Shown in pieces: positions 34,282 through 46,875 of a stretch of 64,000 nt of DNA. The stretch comes from Prunus persica. Lineage: Eukaryota > Streptophyta > Magnoliopsida > Rosales > Rosaceae. Numbering within the stretch: position 1 is the stretch's first letter; each line of letters starts with the position of its first letter. The position numbers were made by a program, and so were the translations under genes. The DNA lies in assembly GCF_000346465.2 (NCBI RefSeq), contig NC_034011.1, forward strand, positions 11,775,195-11,839,194, given 5' to 3'. The notes under the pieces are model-generated. The model was not told the DNA's origin. It ran no database searches and saw only the letters and a list, made by a program, of their open reading frames with translations.

Positions 34282-35667
34282 CTAGTTATTCGCATTTCCT
34301 TGCCACTCATTATACATTTGGAATGCCAAGTCATTCCTCCAAGTAGTCCATTCATCCGATGCTCCAATGGTGCCAACCATATCACCTTCTATCACATTTT
34401 CCGTCTCCTCAATTTCATTTATTTCATGCTCTAGCGGATCTCTAGACATCTCCCTCCTAATGAGATTATGTAAAAGACAACAAGCCGTAATGATTCGACA
34501 TTGTGTCTTTATTGGATAAAAAGATGGACTCCTTAGTATGCCCCATCTAGCTTTTAGCAACCCAAAACAACGTTCTATTACGTTTCTTGCTTTAGCATGC
34601 TTCATATTAAAATATTCTTGATGATTTACAAGTGTATTTCCTTCTCTCCATTCCGATAGATGATACCTTGTTCCTCTATATGGTGCAAGAAATCCCTCAC
34701 CATTTGTGTACCCACCATCTACAAGGTAATAATAACCTAATAACCAAAAATTAAAAATAAAAGAAGTCAATTCCTGTTATTGTGTGGTAATTGTATAAAC
34801 TTACAATTATTTATAAAGTGGACACTAGCTAATGGCCTTACCGGTAGGAACTCTTAATCCATTAGGCCTAGTTATGGCATCTCGAAGGACTCTAGACTCG
34901 GATGCGGATCCCTCCTAACCCGGCAACACAAATATGAATTGCATATCACGTAAGCAAACGGCCAACACATTTGTTGCAATTTCTCCCTTTCTAGTCCGAT
35001 ATCTCGGTTTTTCGGTTTCAGCTACTCGCACTTTAATGTATGTTCCATCTAGTGCTCCCAAGCAATTCTATTTAAAAAAAAGGGTAAACTTTCATTAAGT
35101 TTGTATGCTGCACGGATCATAGAAAAGAAAGCCAAAGTATAATAAACATACCTTAAACCATTTCCATCTATGATCTGTGCAGTTATGACCTACAGGTTCC
35201 GGTACTCTCAATAGACTACCTTGTAATCTTAAAATGCCTTGTAACAGGGAATTGAAGTACCTACTAATAGTCCCTCCTGATCGAACAAATCTATTTCTAA
35301 TAGTACGATTCTTAACATGATGAGCAAGCATATGCAAGAACATACATACTTGCTCCTCCACAGTCACCAAATCGTCATTCTTTAACCTTCCATCCGTGCG
35401 AAGCAAATCACATAATAAACCAAACGTCTTTAAATCCATTCTTAGTTCACTCACATATTCTCTATCATTGCCTAATACACTGTTCAAATAACGTAATCGA
35501 TTCTCATGTCTAACAAACGAACGGTCATTGAGGGAACGTCTTTCTAAAAGTCTTCGATTGCTTCTCATATTTTTTAGCATCATAAGCACAAGAATCGTGC
35601 AAGCACACATGGTCTCTAAATGCCACATCTCCAACAATAATATCAACAACATTCGTCTTTGATCCAT
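34282..35667 (-). pseudogene. PIF/Harbinger DDE transposase, one nonsense codon
   Basis: Exons about 35667-35152, 35067-34842 and 34736-34282. Exon 1 carries the helical N-terminal part (LHMLAHHVKNRTIRNRFVRS). The DDE nuclease (DDE_Tnp_4) follows: first Asp in NCLGALDGTYIKV, second in YYLVDGGYTNGEGF, Glu in HAKARNVIERCFGLLKARW. A TAG at 34915-34917 interrupts VLPG/EGSASESRVLRDA, where the family has Trp. The rest is open, with consistent splice sites. The start is the first Met of the open frame and may not be the native one. Confidence 0.85.
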
Positions 35668-37376
35668 ATCTATTAATCAAAAAAGAAAAGAATTATTCCA
35701 CTTAACCAATCCTACTGAAAGTAAAATAACCCCAAATTGAAAACAAAAAGTTTCATATATGCAAATAGAAACGGTTTAATTAATGCAAAGCCATAATTAA
35801 TACCATTCGCAAAGTATGAAAAAATCACCCTATAGACCAAAAATTATCAACCAATGTGTGCCTAATACCACAACAAATATGAAAAAAAAAGTTCTAGGAT
35901 TATTTCACTTTTTGCCAAAAAATATTGCTGCTGATTAACACCATGTTATTCATTGCATTTCCTTATTTGAGAGATCAAAACCAAGTGATATTCATGGAGG
36001 ATGCAAATTGCACTGTCAAATGACAGATACGCTTCAAATATTTGAATTTGATGCCCAATAATAATTAAAGTTGAAAAAACAGGTCACATGCGTTGTTTTG
36101 TTATATCTACCATGGCCTTGACAAACATTGCATGTGCTGCACTCACTGTTAAACCTTAAACATCGTTGTCATGTCAACACCATCACCATGTTAATTGATT
36201 AAACTATGTATAATTTGAGTCATTGACCTTCAAACTATCACATTGAATTCAAGACAAACAGCATATAATATGCCAAAATTAATTGCTACGGAATAAAATT
36301 TAATCACGGGAAATTACTTGACAAATGAACTTCTTTTCTTTTTTGCTAATTTGAATGTCAAACAGCTGTTACAACACTATGCAGTGCAGCAGACAATAAG
36401 AATGGCACAAAGACTAAATGAACACAAAAGGCAGAGAGTATGAAATGAAATGAATGGCGCAAATACTGAGTGACAATTGACACAGTGGAAGGGGAGGTAG
36501 GAGATTTAATAGAGATATTAGCTAGGAGAAACAAAAATTAATAACTTTGAATCTGCTTGCTGCTAGCCAGGACACCATCGCATCCATTTTTTATTTTTTA
36601 TTGCATCCATATTTTTTTTTTATTGACTTTGCTTTGACATGGCCAAGGAAAAAGGAAAAAGAAAATTGAATCACCAAATCACCAACCAAGAAAAAAGAAA
36701 ATTGGCAAACTCCAAAACTACAAATCTTCCTATGTGTAATCTTTTAGCACTAAACCACAAGGATGCATCATCCCACATGAACTAGTAAGTAATGAAATCC
36801 ATTAGATAGTAATGAAATCCATAAAAACTGAAACAGTAAGTTCAATAAACTCAAGATTCATGCCAAAAGTCTACTCTACTTCTGAATTTCTAGGTTTTCT
36901 GAAATACCCAATTGCAAATTAATTGTCAATTAACATCATACATATATATATATATGTCACTACAGATTCTACGAAAAATTAGAGAAGAGAAGAAGAAAAT
37001 AACAGAGAAAAGGAAGGAGAGATTCTCAGAGCACAGTCAAAATTGTTAAGGAGATTTGCAAAAATCAAAGAGATGGAAGAAGGAATAAGAGAGGTATCCA
37101 AAGGGAAAGACCAGAATTGAACGAAGGAGAGGTGGAGTCGCAAAGATGGAGTCGCAGAGAAGGAGTCACGAACTGGAGAGAGGCGTGTTCAATATAGCGA
37201 AGGCTTATTTTTTGAACCCATTTTGAGCTTCTCTGTATAAGGAGAACAAGTGAGGCGTTTTTTTTACTGTTGGGCTCTACTATCCCATTTAAGTTAGTCT
37301 CCTTGCTAACCAAACATGGGCTTCAGGTCCAATATAGCACAGTCCCATTTAGTGAGTCATACCAAACATGCCCTTG

Positions 37377-37700
37377 TATGACTAAGGGTGTTTTGGCATT
37401 TGGCGGCATCTCTTCTTCTTTTCGGACCATTCGATCTTCTTGTTATGCCTGCATGGCCCACTCGAAGAGGTAGCCTAAATATGCCCTCGTCTCGTTCCCT
37501 TGTAGGGTTGCGTTTAAATGTCTTTTCTCAATGCTTTGAGATAGGTGATTCATGGAGTTGGTCATAGCCTGGAAACCTTCTCTCATGACTTTTTCGAGTC
37601 GTTCGAAAGGACCTCCGAAGATGATTCTATCGAATCGAATTCTGCTATTTCTTTATTTTTCTCGTAGCTGGCCTGGGTGGAATCAGCCATGTATATTTTC
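37377..37700 (-). pseudogene. Gypsy gag (second lineage), 5' part
   Basis: The minus strand gives MADSTQASYEKNKEIAEFD from about 37690, then, in another frame, IIFGGPFERLEKVMREGFQAM and SIEKRHLNATLQGNETRAYLG. This is the N-terminal part of the gag whose remainder lies at 30546-32392. A frame change near 37630 breaks it. The Harbinger element separates the two parts. Confidence 0.6.
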
Positions 37701-39392
37701 TTTTTGGTCCTTCTCACCATACACAGAGCAAAGTCCCACCAGGCATACCAAAAATTATGTTGGTCCTTTTTTCCGTCCTTCGTCCCTCTTGCCAACCACG
37801 AGGGTCAGCTCTGCTTTGAGGAATGAAGAGGAATTGTTGGATCAACACCAATGCCTCGATCGGATGGTGTCTCTTGGCTCGTAGAGAGGACTCCTCCAAT
37901 TTCTGAATAAAATTGAAAGTTGAATCAGTTTGCCAAAAGCGGACGGGCCCGATCAAGGCTCTATCTGCCAACTTCTTCTTAGTACTGATGCCTTTTGTTG
38001 CGTAGGTGTGCCACTATTGAGTAAATAATCAGCCCAATGGATATGGTGTGGATATGAATTATTAGTGTTGATGGAGCTTGCGCCTCCTTTCTAGACTTCT
38101 TACCAAGCCATTGTGCTCCCGGGGGAGGGGGGGCGTGGGGGTTACTGGCCCGGATGGATTCTTTTCTATGCCTCAATTAAGAGGACTTCAATATTCTTTC
38201 CTTCGTGAGTATTGCCTTGACAAGTGTGAGCGTGCACCTAAACAGGCAACAGAGCAAGACCAAGTTTGTGGTTAGCAAAAAACCCTACCTGGGTTTTATT
38301 AACCTGCTTCAATATTTTCTCGTCTTCAACTGAATCAATCGTTAATTCGGGCCCAGCTTAACTTCTTTCCCTTTCTTTTACTATTCTTTTAGAGCCGCTA
38401 TCCCCTTTCAGGCCCGAATGCTAATTTTTCGGGGCTATTTGAGGGGTAAAAGGGCGAGAATTCAATTTTATGTATTAGAATGATCCGTGATTCGTTCTTC
38501 AGATAATCAAGTGAATTTTATCTATATAGTTTCTTCTGCAACTTATGTTTACTTTGAACCTCAAACTAAATAACAGAAGATTCTTTAATTGATCCATCTA
38601 TTACCCTTGAATCTGAATTACAGAGTAAAGGAGAAGATAATGGAGATTTCTCAATCCAGTTCAAACGATTACATGAAGTGAAACAAGAAGACTTCTTAAA
38701 AGAAAAATCATACCATGGACATGGCAGAGCTACAAGAGATAAGCGCAGAAGTTGGCAACCGGTTATCTAACGAAAAAGTAGGCAGATTGTTATCTTGGGA
38801 GTTTTCAAGTGTTTTTTTTTCTTTTGAGACGTTGCGTCTAGTTTTGGAGAGAGAGTCCTCTTCTTCTGAAGTAGACCTTCATTATTTATAGAGGTGGAGG
38901 AACTTGTAATGATAGAAACTACAACAAGACCTTTGGTTTGTGGTTCAAGGTCAGCTGCTAGTTTGCATATCTTAACTAGTTCATATAGGGAATGATGGAG
39001 GACTTCTGGCAAGAACCATCGGTTTCCTTTGTGGAACTTTCTTGATTTGACTTCTTTGTACTTGAAAACCTAGCTGGCAATTTCGATCTTTTCTGATTTT
39101 GGGGGCTTCAGTACGACTTGTTTTCTTGCTGGAAGAGAAGGAGGTCAAGTTGTCATTAAATGTGATAATCTCCTCCCACGTTGGTTCATAAAACACTCTT
39201 ACCGATCCTTTACTTGTAGCACGAGATAAAGGTTTGACTCCCATGACTTAGGCCTTTTCGATTATTATGAGAGGCCCAGTTGGGAAAAAGATGACCTTAA
39301 GAAAAGACAAATGCTGGTGGGCCTGACTTTATCTTTAAAAAATTCTTTTAAACTTGAGACCATTTTTGGCCCGTTTACTAAAATTGGGTACA
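37701..39392 (-). mobile_element. Leader and probable LTR of the minus-strand Gypsy element
   Basis: The region lies immediately upstream of the gag start. Read on the minus strand, a plausible LTR start TGTACCCAATTTTAG is at 39392 and a TATA-like ctctataaataatg at about 38895-38882. I could not find the primer-binding site or the inner LTR border, so the extent is approximate. The same DNA is present as 18390-19997 in duplication copy A, with the same outer flank, so copy A is not an independent insertion. Confidence 0.45.
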
Positions 39393-39780
39393 AATGGTAT
39401 CTAAATATATTGATATATAGATATGTATGGCAAATTATTTCCATGAGTGCTGGATTGATATTAGGATAAAATATATTATGTTATTAGCCAACACAGAATC
39501 ATGTGCACCAGTAGGTGTAAAACTTAACCATGAAAGAAACATCAATCGGGTTTCCCAAATCTGATGATGTAACAAAACCAAAACCAGGTGAAACAAAATT
39601 ACCAAATGACCAGCATATAAAATCATTCCTTCTTTTTTTTTGGGGAAATGTATTTGATTAAATTTAATGGGATACATTTTAGTAAACATACCCAGCAAAA
39701 CGTTGTCATCATGTGAGATTTAGTCTCCACTGTTGGATTATTGCTTATCTCAGTTTGTAAAATCTCTGTAAATGAATCAA

Positions 39781-41498
<1,718 letters not shown>

Positions 41499-42419
41499 AT
41501 GAATCAATAACCTGCAATGAGTAACCATTAAGACCTTCTGTTTTAAGATTTTAAACACATAATTTACAACTTACATTACATGTTATTGCAGCTTCTGTTA
41601 GTAGGTCATGCGATTCATCCTTATACACAGCCGAGTACGATCCTTGCCACAATGGAACCCTACTTTACAATTACATATTTGCTTTAATATACTCATATGT
41701 GACTTAAATCCTGATATATTATGCATAATTTAAACACAATGCTCCGACTCACCCAGAATCAATGCAAATAAGAAAATGATGTAGTCTATCTTGTTCTTCC
41801 TTTGATAGATAAATCCACATAGACATGCAAGAAGGGTCAATGGTTGTAGATATCTGTCCTTTCCCTCCAACATCGTTACGACCAACAACTGTTGTACCTA
41901 ATTGTTGCTTCCCTATGCTTTCATCACCACGCACGAATTATATAGATAATTTAGGTGCTTCTTTGTAAGGCTTGTTCTTTTCAGTACTCACAACAACATG
42001 TTCATGCCCATCTACCTTTGCCTTCCTTGGTTCCCTTAATATCTTGATCTCATCATACACATACCCAGGCAAGTGTTTTGGTTTCCTATCTGTTTATGCC
42101 TTATAACACATGTTTTCAAATCATGTGTGGATTCATTACTCTTTTCCCTATTCTCTTTTTGAATAAATTCAAGAAGTTGTTGGACGTCGTTTGACAACTC
42201 ATCATACTGCTTGTGTGCATCTGCTACAATGACTTTTGCATTACAACACAGTTCATTGTACATCATAGCCTACACCTATGCTTCCTCGAGTTTCACCTTC
42301 AATTTTGAAATTTCATCCTTTATTAGCTTATTTTCACTACTTAGATTTTCCAAGTCCATTAAATCGCTCCTTCACCAACCTATTATTTGAACGCTCATCC
42401 TCTAATGATGCGTTTGGAT

Positions 42420-42706
42420 GAGAGAAATAAACTTGGAATTTGACAAAAGTCAGAATTTCTAAATTGACATGGACCAATTCCTGTGTTTGGATAAAAAAAA
42501 ACATAGAAATTTAGAAATTCTGATTGGGATAAAACATGGAATTTGGAGATCATAAATCCCAACTTTAAATTCTATCTAAAAGTCGTCATTTCTAAAGAGT
42601 GTTGCTATTTCCACCCACTTGTTTTATTTTCCCACCCGCCTTATCTTCAAAATTTTAATGACAAATTTACCTAATTGTAAAATGACTTCTGAGGATAAAT
42701 TTACAG

Positions 42707-42753
<47 letters not shown>

Positions 42754-43570
42754 ATGCACCCACACCCATATTTTCTTTTATTTTTTTTATCTTTTTTCCA
42801 AAACTCACACCCTTCTCCAATCAATTTGGGGGGCTGTACAACCATCTCTATCACTAGTTCAAGTGTTGGTTTCGGATGGTCTTCCTGGACCTCCTTAATT
42901 GTAATGCTTTGTGGGGAATTTCTCTTAGCTGGTGCATAGTGCCTCCGTATGAAAATTCCTCTTTGAATGCTCTGCATTTTGGTCCCAGTGGCGTTGGAAC
43001 GATATATATGTATATATCTATTCATTTTGGGTTTTGTCTAGTGAAGGAGGAATGAGGGTTCAAATTGGTGGTGGGGATGGCTGCAGATGGGAGAGGGAGA
43101 GGTGGATATGGCTGTGATGGTCATGGTGTTAATTGTTGGGTTTTCACCAGAGGAGGAGGTTGAGGGGGGGCAGCAAGGGCAACTTGGGGTGAGGATGAGC
43201 TAATTGAAGAAATTTTTTTATAGAATTTCTTTTTTATTGTAATGGAAAATATGAAAAATAATTATAGGGTATTTTAGGAATAATGATGGGTGGAAAGATA
43301 AATATGAGTTTTTTCAAATTTACATGGCGGGTGGGAAGATAAAGTGGGTGGGGAAATAAGACAATAGGGTGGAAATAGCAGGACTCTTTCTAAAATCCCA
43401 AGAGAGATTGAGTTAAAAAAAAATATAACTTTACAAAGAAAGGTTAAATTCTGTGTTTTAAATTCGTTCACCCATACAAGAAACTTTACAAATTCTAGAA
43501 CATTAATTTCCATCATTTTAAATTTCTTCATTTATGAAATCCTTTGTATTAAATTTCCTCATCCAAACGT
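42420..43570. mobile_element. Outer TIR element (MITE-like), host of a nested insertion
   Basis: The left end gcgtttggatgagagaaat and the reverse complement of the right end, acgtttggatgaggaaat, match. Without the nested element it would be only about 350 bp. A target duplication could not be read clearly. It lies within an exon of the broken minus-strand gene, between coding pieces ending LLLLQ and starting EDERSNN. Confidence 0.65.
42597..43386. mobile_element. Inner TIR element nested in the outer MITE, TSD TTTCTAAA
   Basis: Ends are gagtgttgctatttccaccc and, reverse-complemented, gagtcctgctatttccaccc, with inverted repeats of about 45 bp or more including cccacccgcc. The 8-bp tttctaaa is duplicated at 42589-42596 and 43387-43394. 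The 790-bp body carries a CT microsatellite (about 42710-42748) and no transposase, so it is non-autonomous. Superfamily is unsure: Mutator-like or hAT by duplication length. Confidence 0.75.
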
Positions 43571-44046
43571 ATTGTAAAAGTAATAAACACTCCTTTAGCC
43601 TTTCCTCCATATCAAACTCAGATTTTGTAGGTGTTATGGGGGAATCATCATGACCACAGTCGTTCACGACTCCATGAAAACCAGTGTCTTGTGTGTGGAT
43701 AAGTTGGAACATGTTGGGAGGGTCCAATTCAGCAACTATTTTCTGAAATACAAAAAACAAAAAAAAAAAAGATATGTAAATCATGACACATGGAACATAT
43801 GTATGGGAAATCAAAAGACAATTGACTCAATCATATCAGCACACATCCTTCCGCTACCTTTCCAGAGGCAACACTAGTGATCTCAGATGACAACCTTAAA
43901 TCTGTAGTGTTAGTCTCAGTTCCATGCTGAAGTGCAGCACTATGTGATTTATGCCTCATATTTCTAGCATCTGGTGTTTTACGCAAATCTTTGAACACCT
44001 GCTACAAAATTAATAATATACAAAATAAAAATTCATTGATCAAACA

Positions 44047-44553
44047 TGTTGATGCTCAAAATGGCCCAGCCAATAGTGAGTCCAACTTAGTGATTAGGTA
44101 TGCGGGGTCTTCAGCAGGGAAGAGAGCTGAGGCCCTTGGTGAAATATAGGTTGATGGGAAACCTGCAGAAGACAAAGTGGGAGAAGCAATCGTTAAGCTT
44201 CGGACACCGGTGTGGTGCCGGCCGAAGGCTCTCCGATGCCTAAGTCAGTTACAAGTAGTAATTCTGGTAGAGTAACAGTAAAAGTGGGAGAATAGTTGTC
44301 CTTTTTACCTGGGTACTGTTCCCTATTTATAGGGAGGTGAAAGTAGGAGGTTTGCACAAAGTTCCGATGTGGGACTTTGTGCAAGTCGTCGTGGTGGCGA
44401 CACATGTCCTGGAGATTAGGTTTGCCAGCTGGGAGCTTCGGTAGGTGTCTGGCACCTCGGAAGTGTGTCTTCCTTCGGCACAGGAGAAGGCGTGGCTGCC
44501 TTGGTGCTAGTCACTTTGGTGCTGGGTCTGCTCGGTTCATTATGGTGTAAACA
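44047..44553 (-). repeat. 3' LTR of the Tat-like element (507 bp)
   Basis: In the element's own direction (minus strand) this is the downstream LTR. It contains a TATA-like ccctataaatagggaa at about 44321-44336 and is bordered by the target duplication AAACA at 44042-44046. The inner border carries the polypurine tract AACTTGGGGGACTAC (minus strand, 44568-44554). Confidence 0.9.
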
Positions 44554-44769
44554 GTAGTCCCCCAAGTTTGCGGTCGAGAAGTAACTTCTGGGTTGGGAAC
44601 TTGTGAGTTTTGTAATTGTAACCGAGCATTCCAGCTTCGTTGGGAGTCGTAGGGCACTCCCTAGTCCCCCAAGTTGGCAAGCTAGGAGTTGCGTCAACAC
44701 ATGGTAGCTGGGTACCTGGGTACTTGGGCATGTTGCAGATAAGATGGGAGCTGGGTCAGTAGGGGAGCC

Positions 44770-46350
44770 AGACCTTCGAAGGAGCCAGGTCTTGTGGAAA
44801 ATTTCGGAGACTCCAATTCTTCCATGGCTCTCGCCGTTCGGCAAGGGTCTAGCTCCCTTCTTCTTCTTTTCTTTTTTTTTTTTTGTGAGTGGCCGGGCCA
44901 TTTGGAAATTTTGAACTCTCCATAGTTCCTCCATGGCCCTTGCCGTTCGGCAAGGGTCTAGCCAATTTTTTTTTTTTTTTTTTTTTTGAGCTTCGGGAGC
45001 CAGGCCTTCGAGGGAGCCGGGTCTTGAAAATTTTAGACTTCTCCACAATTCCTCCATGGCCCTTGCCGTTCGGCAAGGGTCTAGCCAATTTTTTTTTGTG
45101 GGGCTTGAAAGGTCGGGCCATGTGGAGAGAGCTTGAAGGCTTAGCTTGGATTGGGCCTTCGGCAAGTGGGTGGACTTGGGCCCAAGCTGGGCTTAGGCAA
45201 GTGGTTGGGCTAGGGTTTGGATTTGAGAGGAGGGGAAAATTTTGGGGGTTTGCTAGTGCCGTTCGGCAATATGGCTATATATTGGAGCAAGGTGCTTCGG
45301 CAGGTTGTGAGTAAGGTGAGGTCTTGTCTTGGTTCCGAACGGCAATTTAGAGATAGGGTGAGCTAGTTTGCCGAACGGCAATTTGGAGCTAAGGTTGAGG
45401 GCAGCTTACGGTTCTCAAAGATCTTGTTGGAGTGTGCCGTTCGGCAGGCAAGAAGAGTTGGAGTGTTTGCACGGCTAGGTTTGTTGTCGTGGATTGGAAC
45501 AGCAGTGCGTTCGGCAAGGCGGCTCAGCAGCTGGAGTTCGGCAGGTGGTCTTGCCATTCGGCAGAGGACTTGGCGGCGGCTGGGTGGTCTCGAGGCTGGC
45601 GACTTCGGCAAGTGACGAAGGTCTTCGGTAAGGCAGCTTCGGCAGTGTCGAGCTGTGCCGCAGCTGGAGCAAGTTTTGGTTTTGTTGGGACCTTGCCGTT
45701 CGGCAATATTGATTGGGAAGTTTTTGTTTTCAGTCTTCGGCAAGTCCTGTTTAAGCAAGGCAGCAGCACCGATTGGATTTGGAAGATCCTTGCTGTTCGG
45801 CAAGGCTGGGCGGCGGCACCAATTTTGAGTTTGAAGACCCTTGCCGTTCGGCAAGGGCGATTGGCAAGGTCAGCGGCACCGATTCTTGCTTCGCACATCT
45901 GGGTGGCTAGCCCTTGCCGTTCGGCAGGTCTTTGGCCACTGTAGGCGGCGTCGATCAAAGCAAAGGTTGTGGGCAGTTGCTTCGACAAGCGGCAGCAAGG
46001 CAGTTGGGAGCACGGCTTCTGGCGAAGCTGGCTGGACAGTTTTGGTGAGCACGGCGTCGCGCAAAGAGAGCTGGCGGGGTGCGGAACCTTCGGTGCGTTA
46101 GAGCGGAGCTAGACCGTCCAAACTCGGCAGGTGAGTCCCCCATTTGTTGCTTCCCGGGCCTTGCCGTTCGGCAAGTCCAGCCATGGTATATGTTGTGAAA
46201 CGTATTTGGGTGCCTTGATCAAATTTGGCCTAGCCTTGTACTAGGGTTGGGCTTAGGAAATGGTCTAGCACACTTGGAATTGTGGAGACTCCGTTTTGTG
46301 TTTGCACGGGCCTTGCCGTTCGGCAAGGTCCCTAAATTTCTCCCGATTGT
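44770..46350. repeat. Field of short palindromes TTGCCGTTCGGCAA in the 3' region of the Tat-like element
   Basis: The motif cttgccgttcggcaag and close variants (ttgccgaacggcaa, tgctgttcggcaag) recur more than ten times, for example near 44832, 44941, 45064, 45256, 45370, 45437, 45702, 45790, 45840, 45914, 46161 and 46313. Half-sites (ttcggcaag) fill the gaps. Three larger units of about 109-123 bp (tccatggcccttgccgttcggcaagggtctag) start the field, separated by T-runs. No gene is seen here. It lies between the LTR and the start of the antisense gene. Confidence 0.85.
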
Positions 46351-46875
46351 ATTTTGTTTCTTGTTTGTATATTTGAAAATTGAATTTCAAATTATGTGTA
46401 GGTACAAGGGATTTAGGAGGGAATATGAAAGGGTGCTAGGGTTTGCTCGTGAAACGAGGCGTGGGTACCCTTAGTTGGCTACAAATAGGAACTTGGAGTG
46501 GTGAAGGCACCACACTTGAGTTGAGTTGAGAAAAATTGTGAGAATTTGAAGGAGAGGAAAGGCGATTTCCGGCGATTAGTTTGTGGTGGTGCTTGTGGCT
46601 GAGGTGATTTCCGGCGATCCATTCGTGGTGCTACGAACAAGGTTAGACCTTATTTCGCTAGAACCTTTGAATTGAAATGTATTGTTTTGAATGAACATGT
46701 TGAAGGCTAGGAAGAACACATTGAACATGAGCATGAACATGATGAACACGTTGAACATATGTATGAACATGTAGAATTCTTGCCTGGTATGAAGATTTGG
46801 CAAATTTTTGTTGTTGTGGTTCGATCCTCCTTGCATGTGCATTAGTTCCTTTTTCTTGTTTTTGGCAAATTGTAG

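Larger units (their letters stand above)
32393..37373 (-). mobile_element. PIF/Harbinger DNA transposon with both genes, TSD TTG
   Basis: The left end reads GGGGTTGTTTGGTAC and the right end, reverse-complemented, GGGCATGTTTGGTAT. Both are flanked by TTG (32390-32392 and 37374-37376), the 3-bp duplication expected for this superfamily. Inside, on the minus strand, lie a Myb-like ORF1 (34005-32982) and a DDE transposase (35667-34282). The flanks on both sides are gag of one minus-strand Gypsy element, which the insertion splits. A region of about 1.4 kb (35668-37060) upstream of the transposase holds no recognised gene. Each gene has one disabling change. Confidence 0.85.

Noticed and set aside
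39385..39410. Possible Copia-type primer-binding site tggtatctaaat
   Set aside because: Only the first seven bases fit TGGTATCAGAGC, and the duplicate copy at 19997 reads differently.
45363..46143. Several overlapping open frames rich in Arg, Ala and Pro
   Set aside because: They arise in all frames from the repeated ttgccgttcggcaag motif and contain no recognisable domain.
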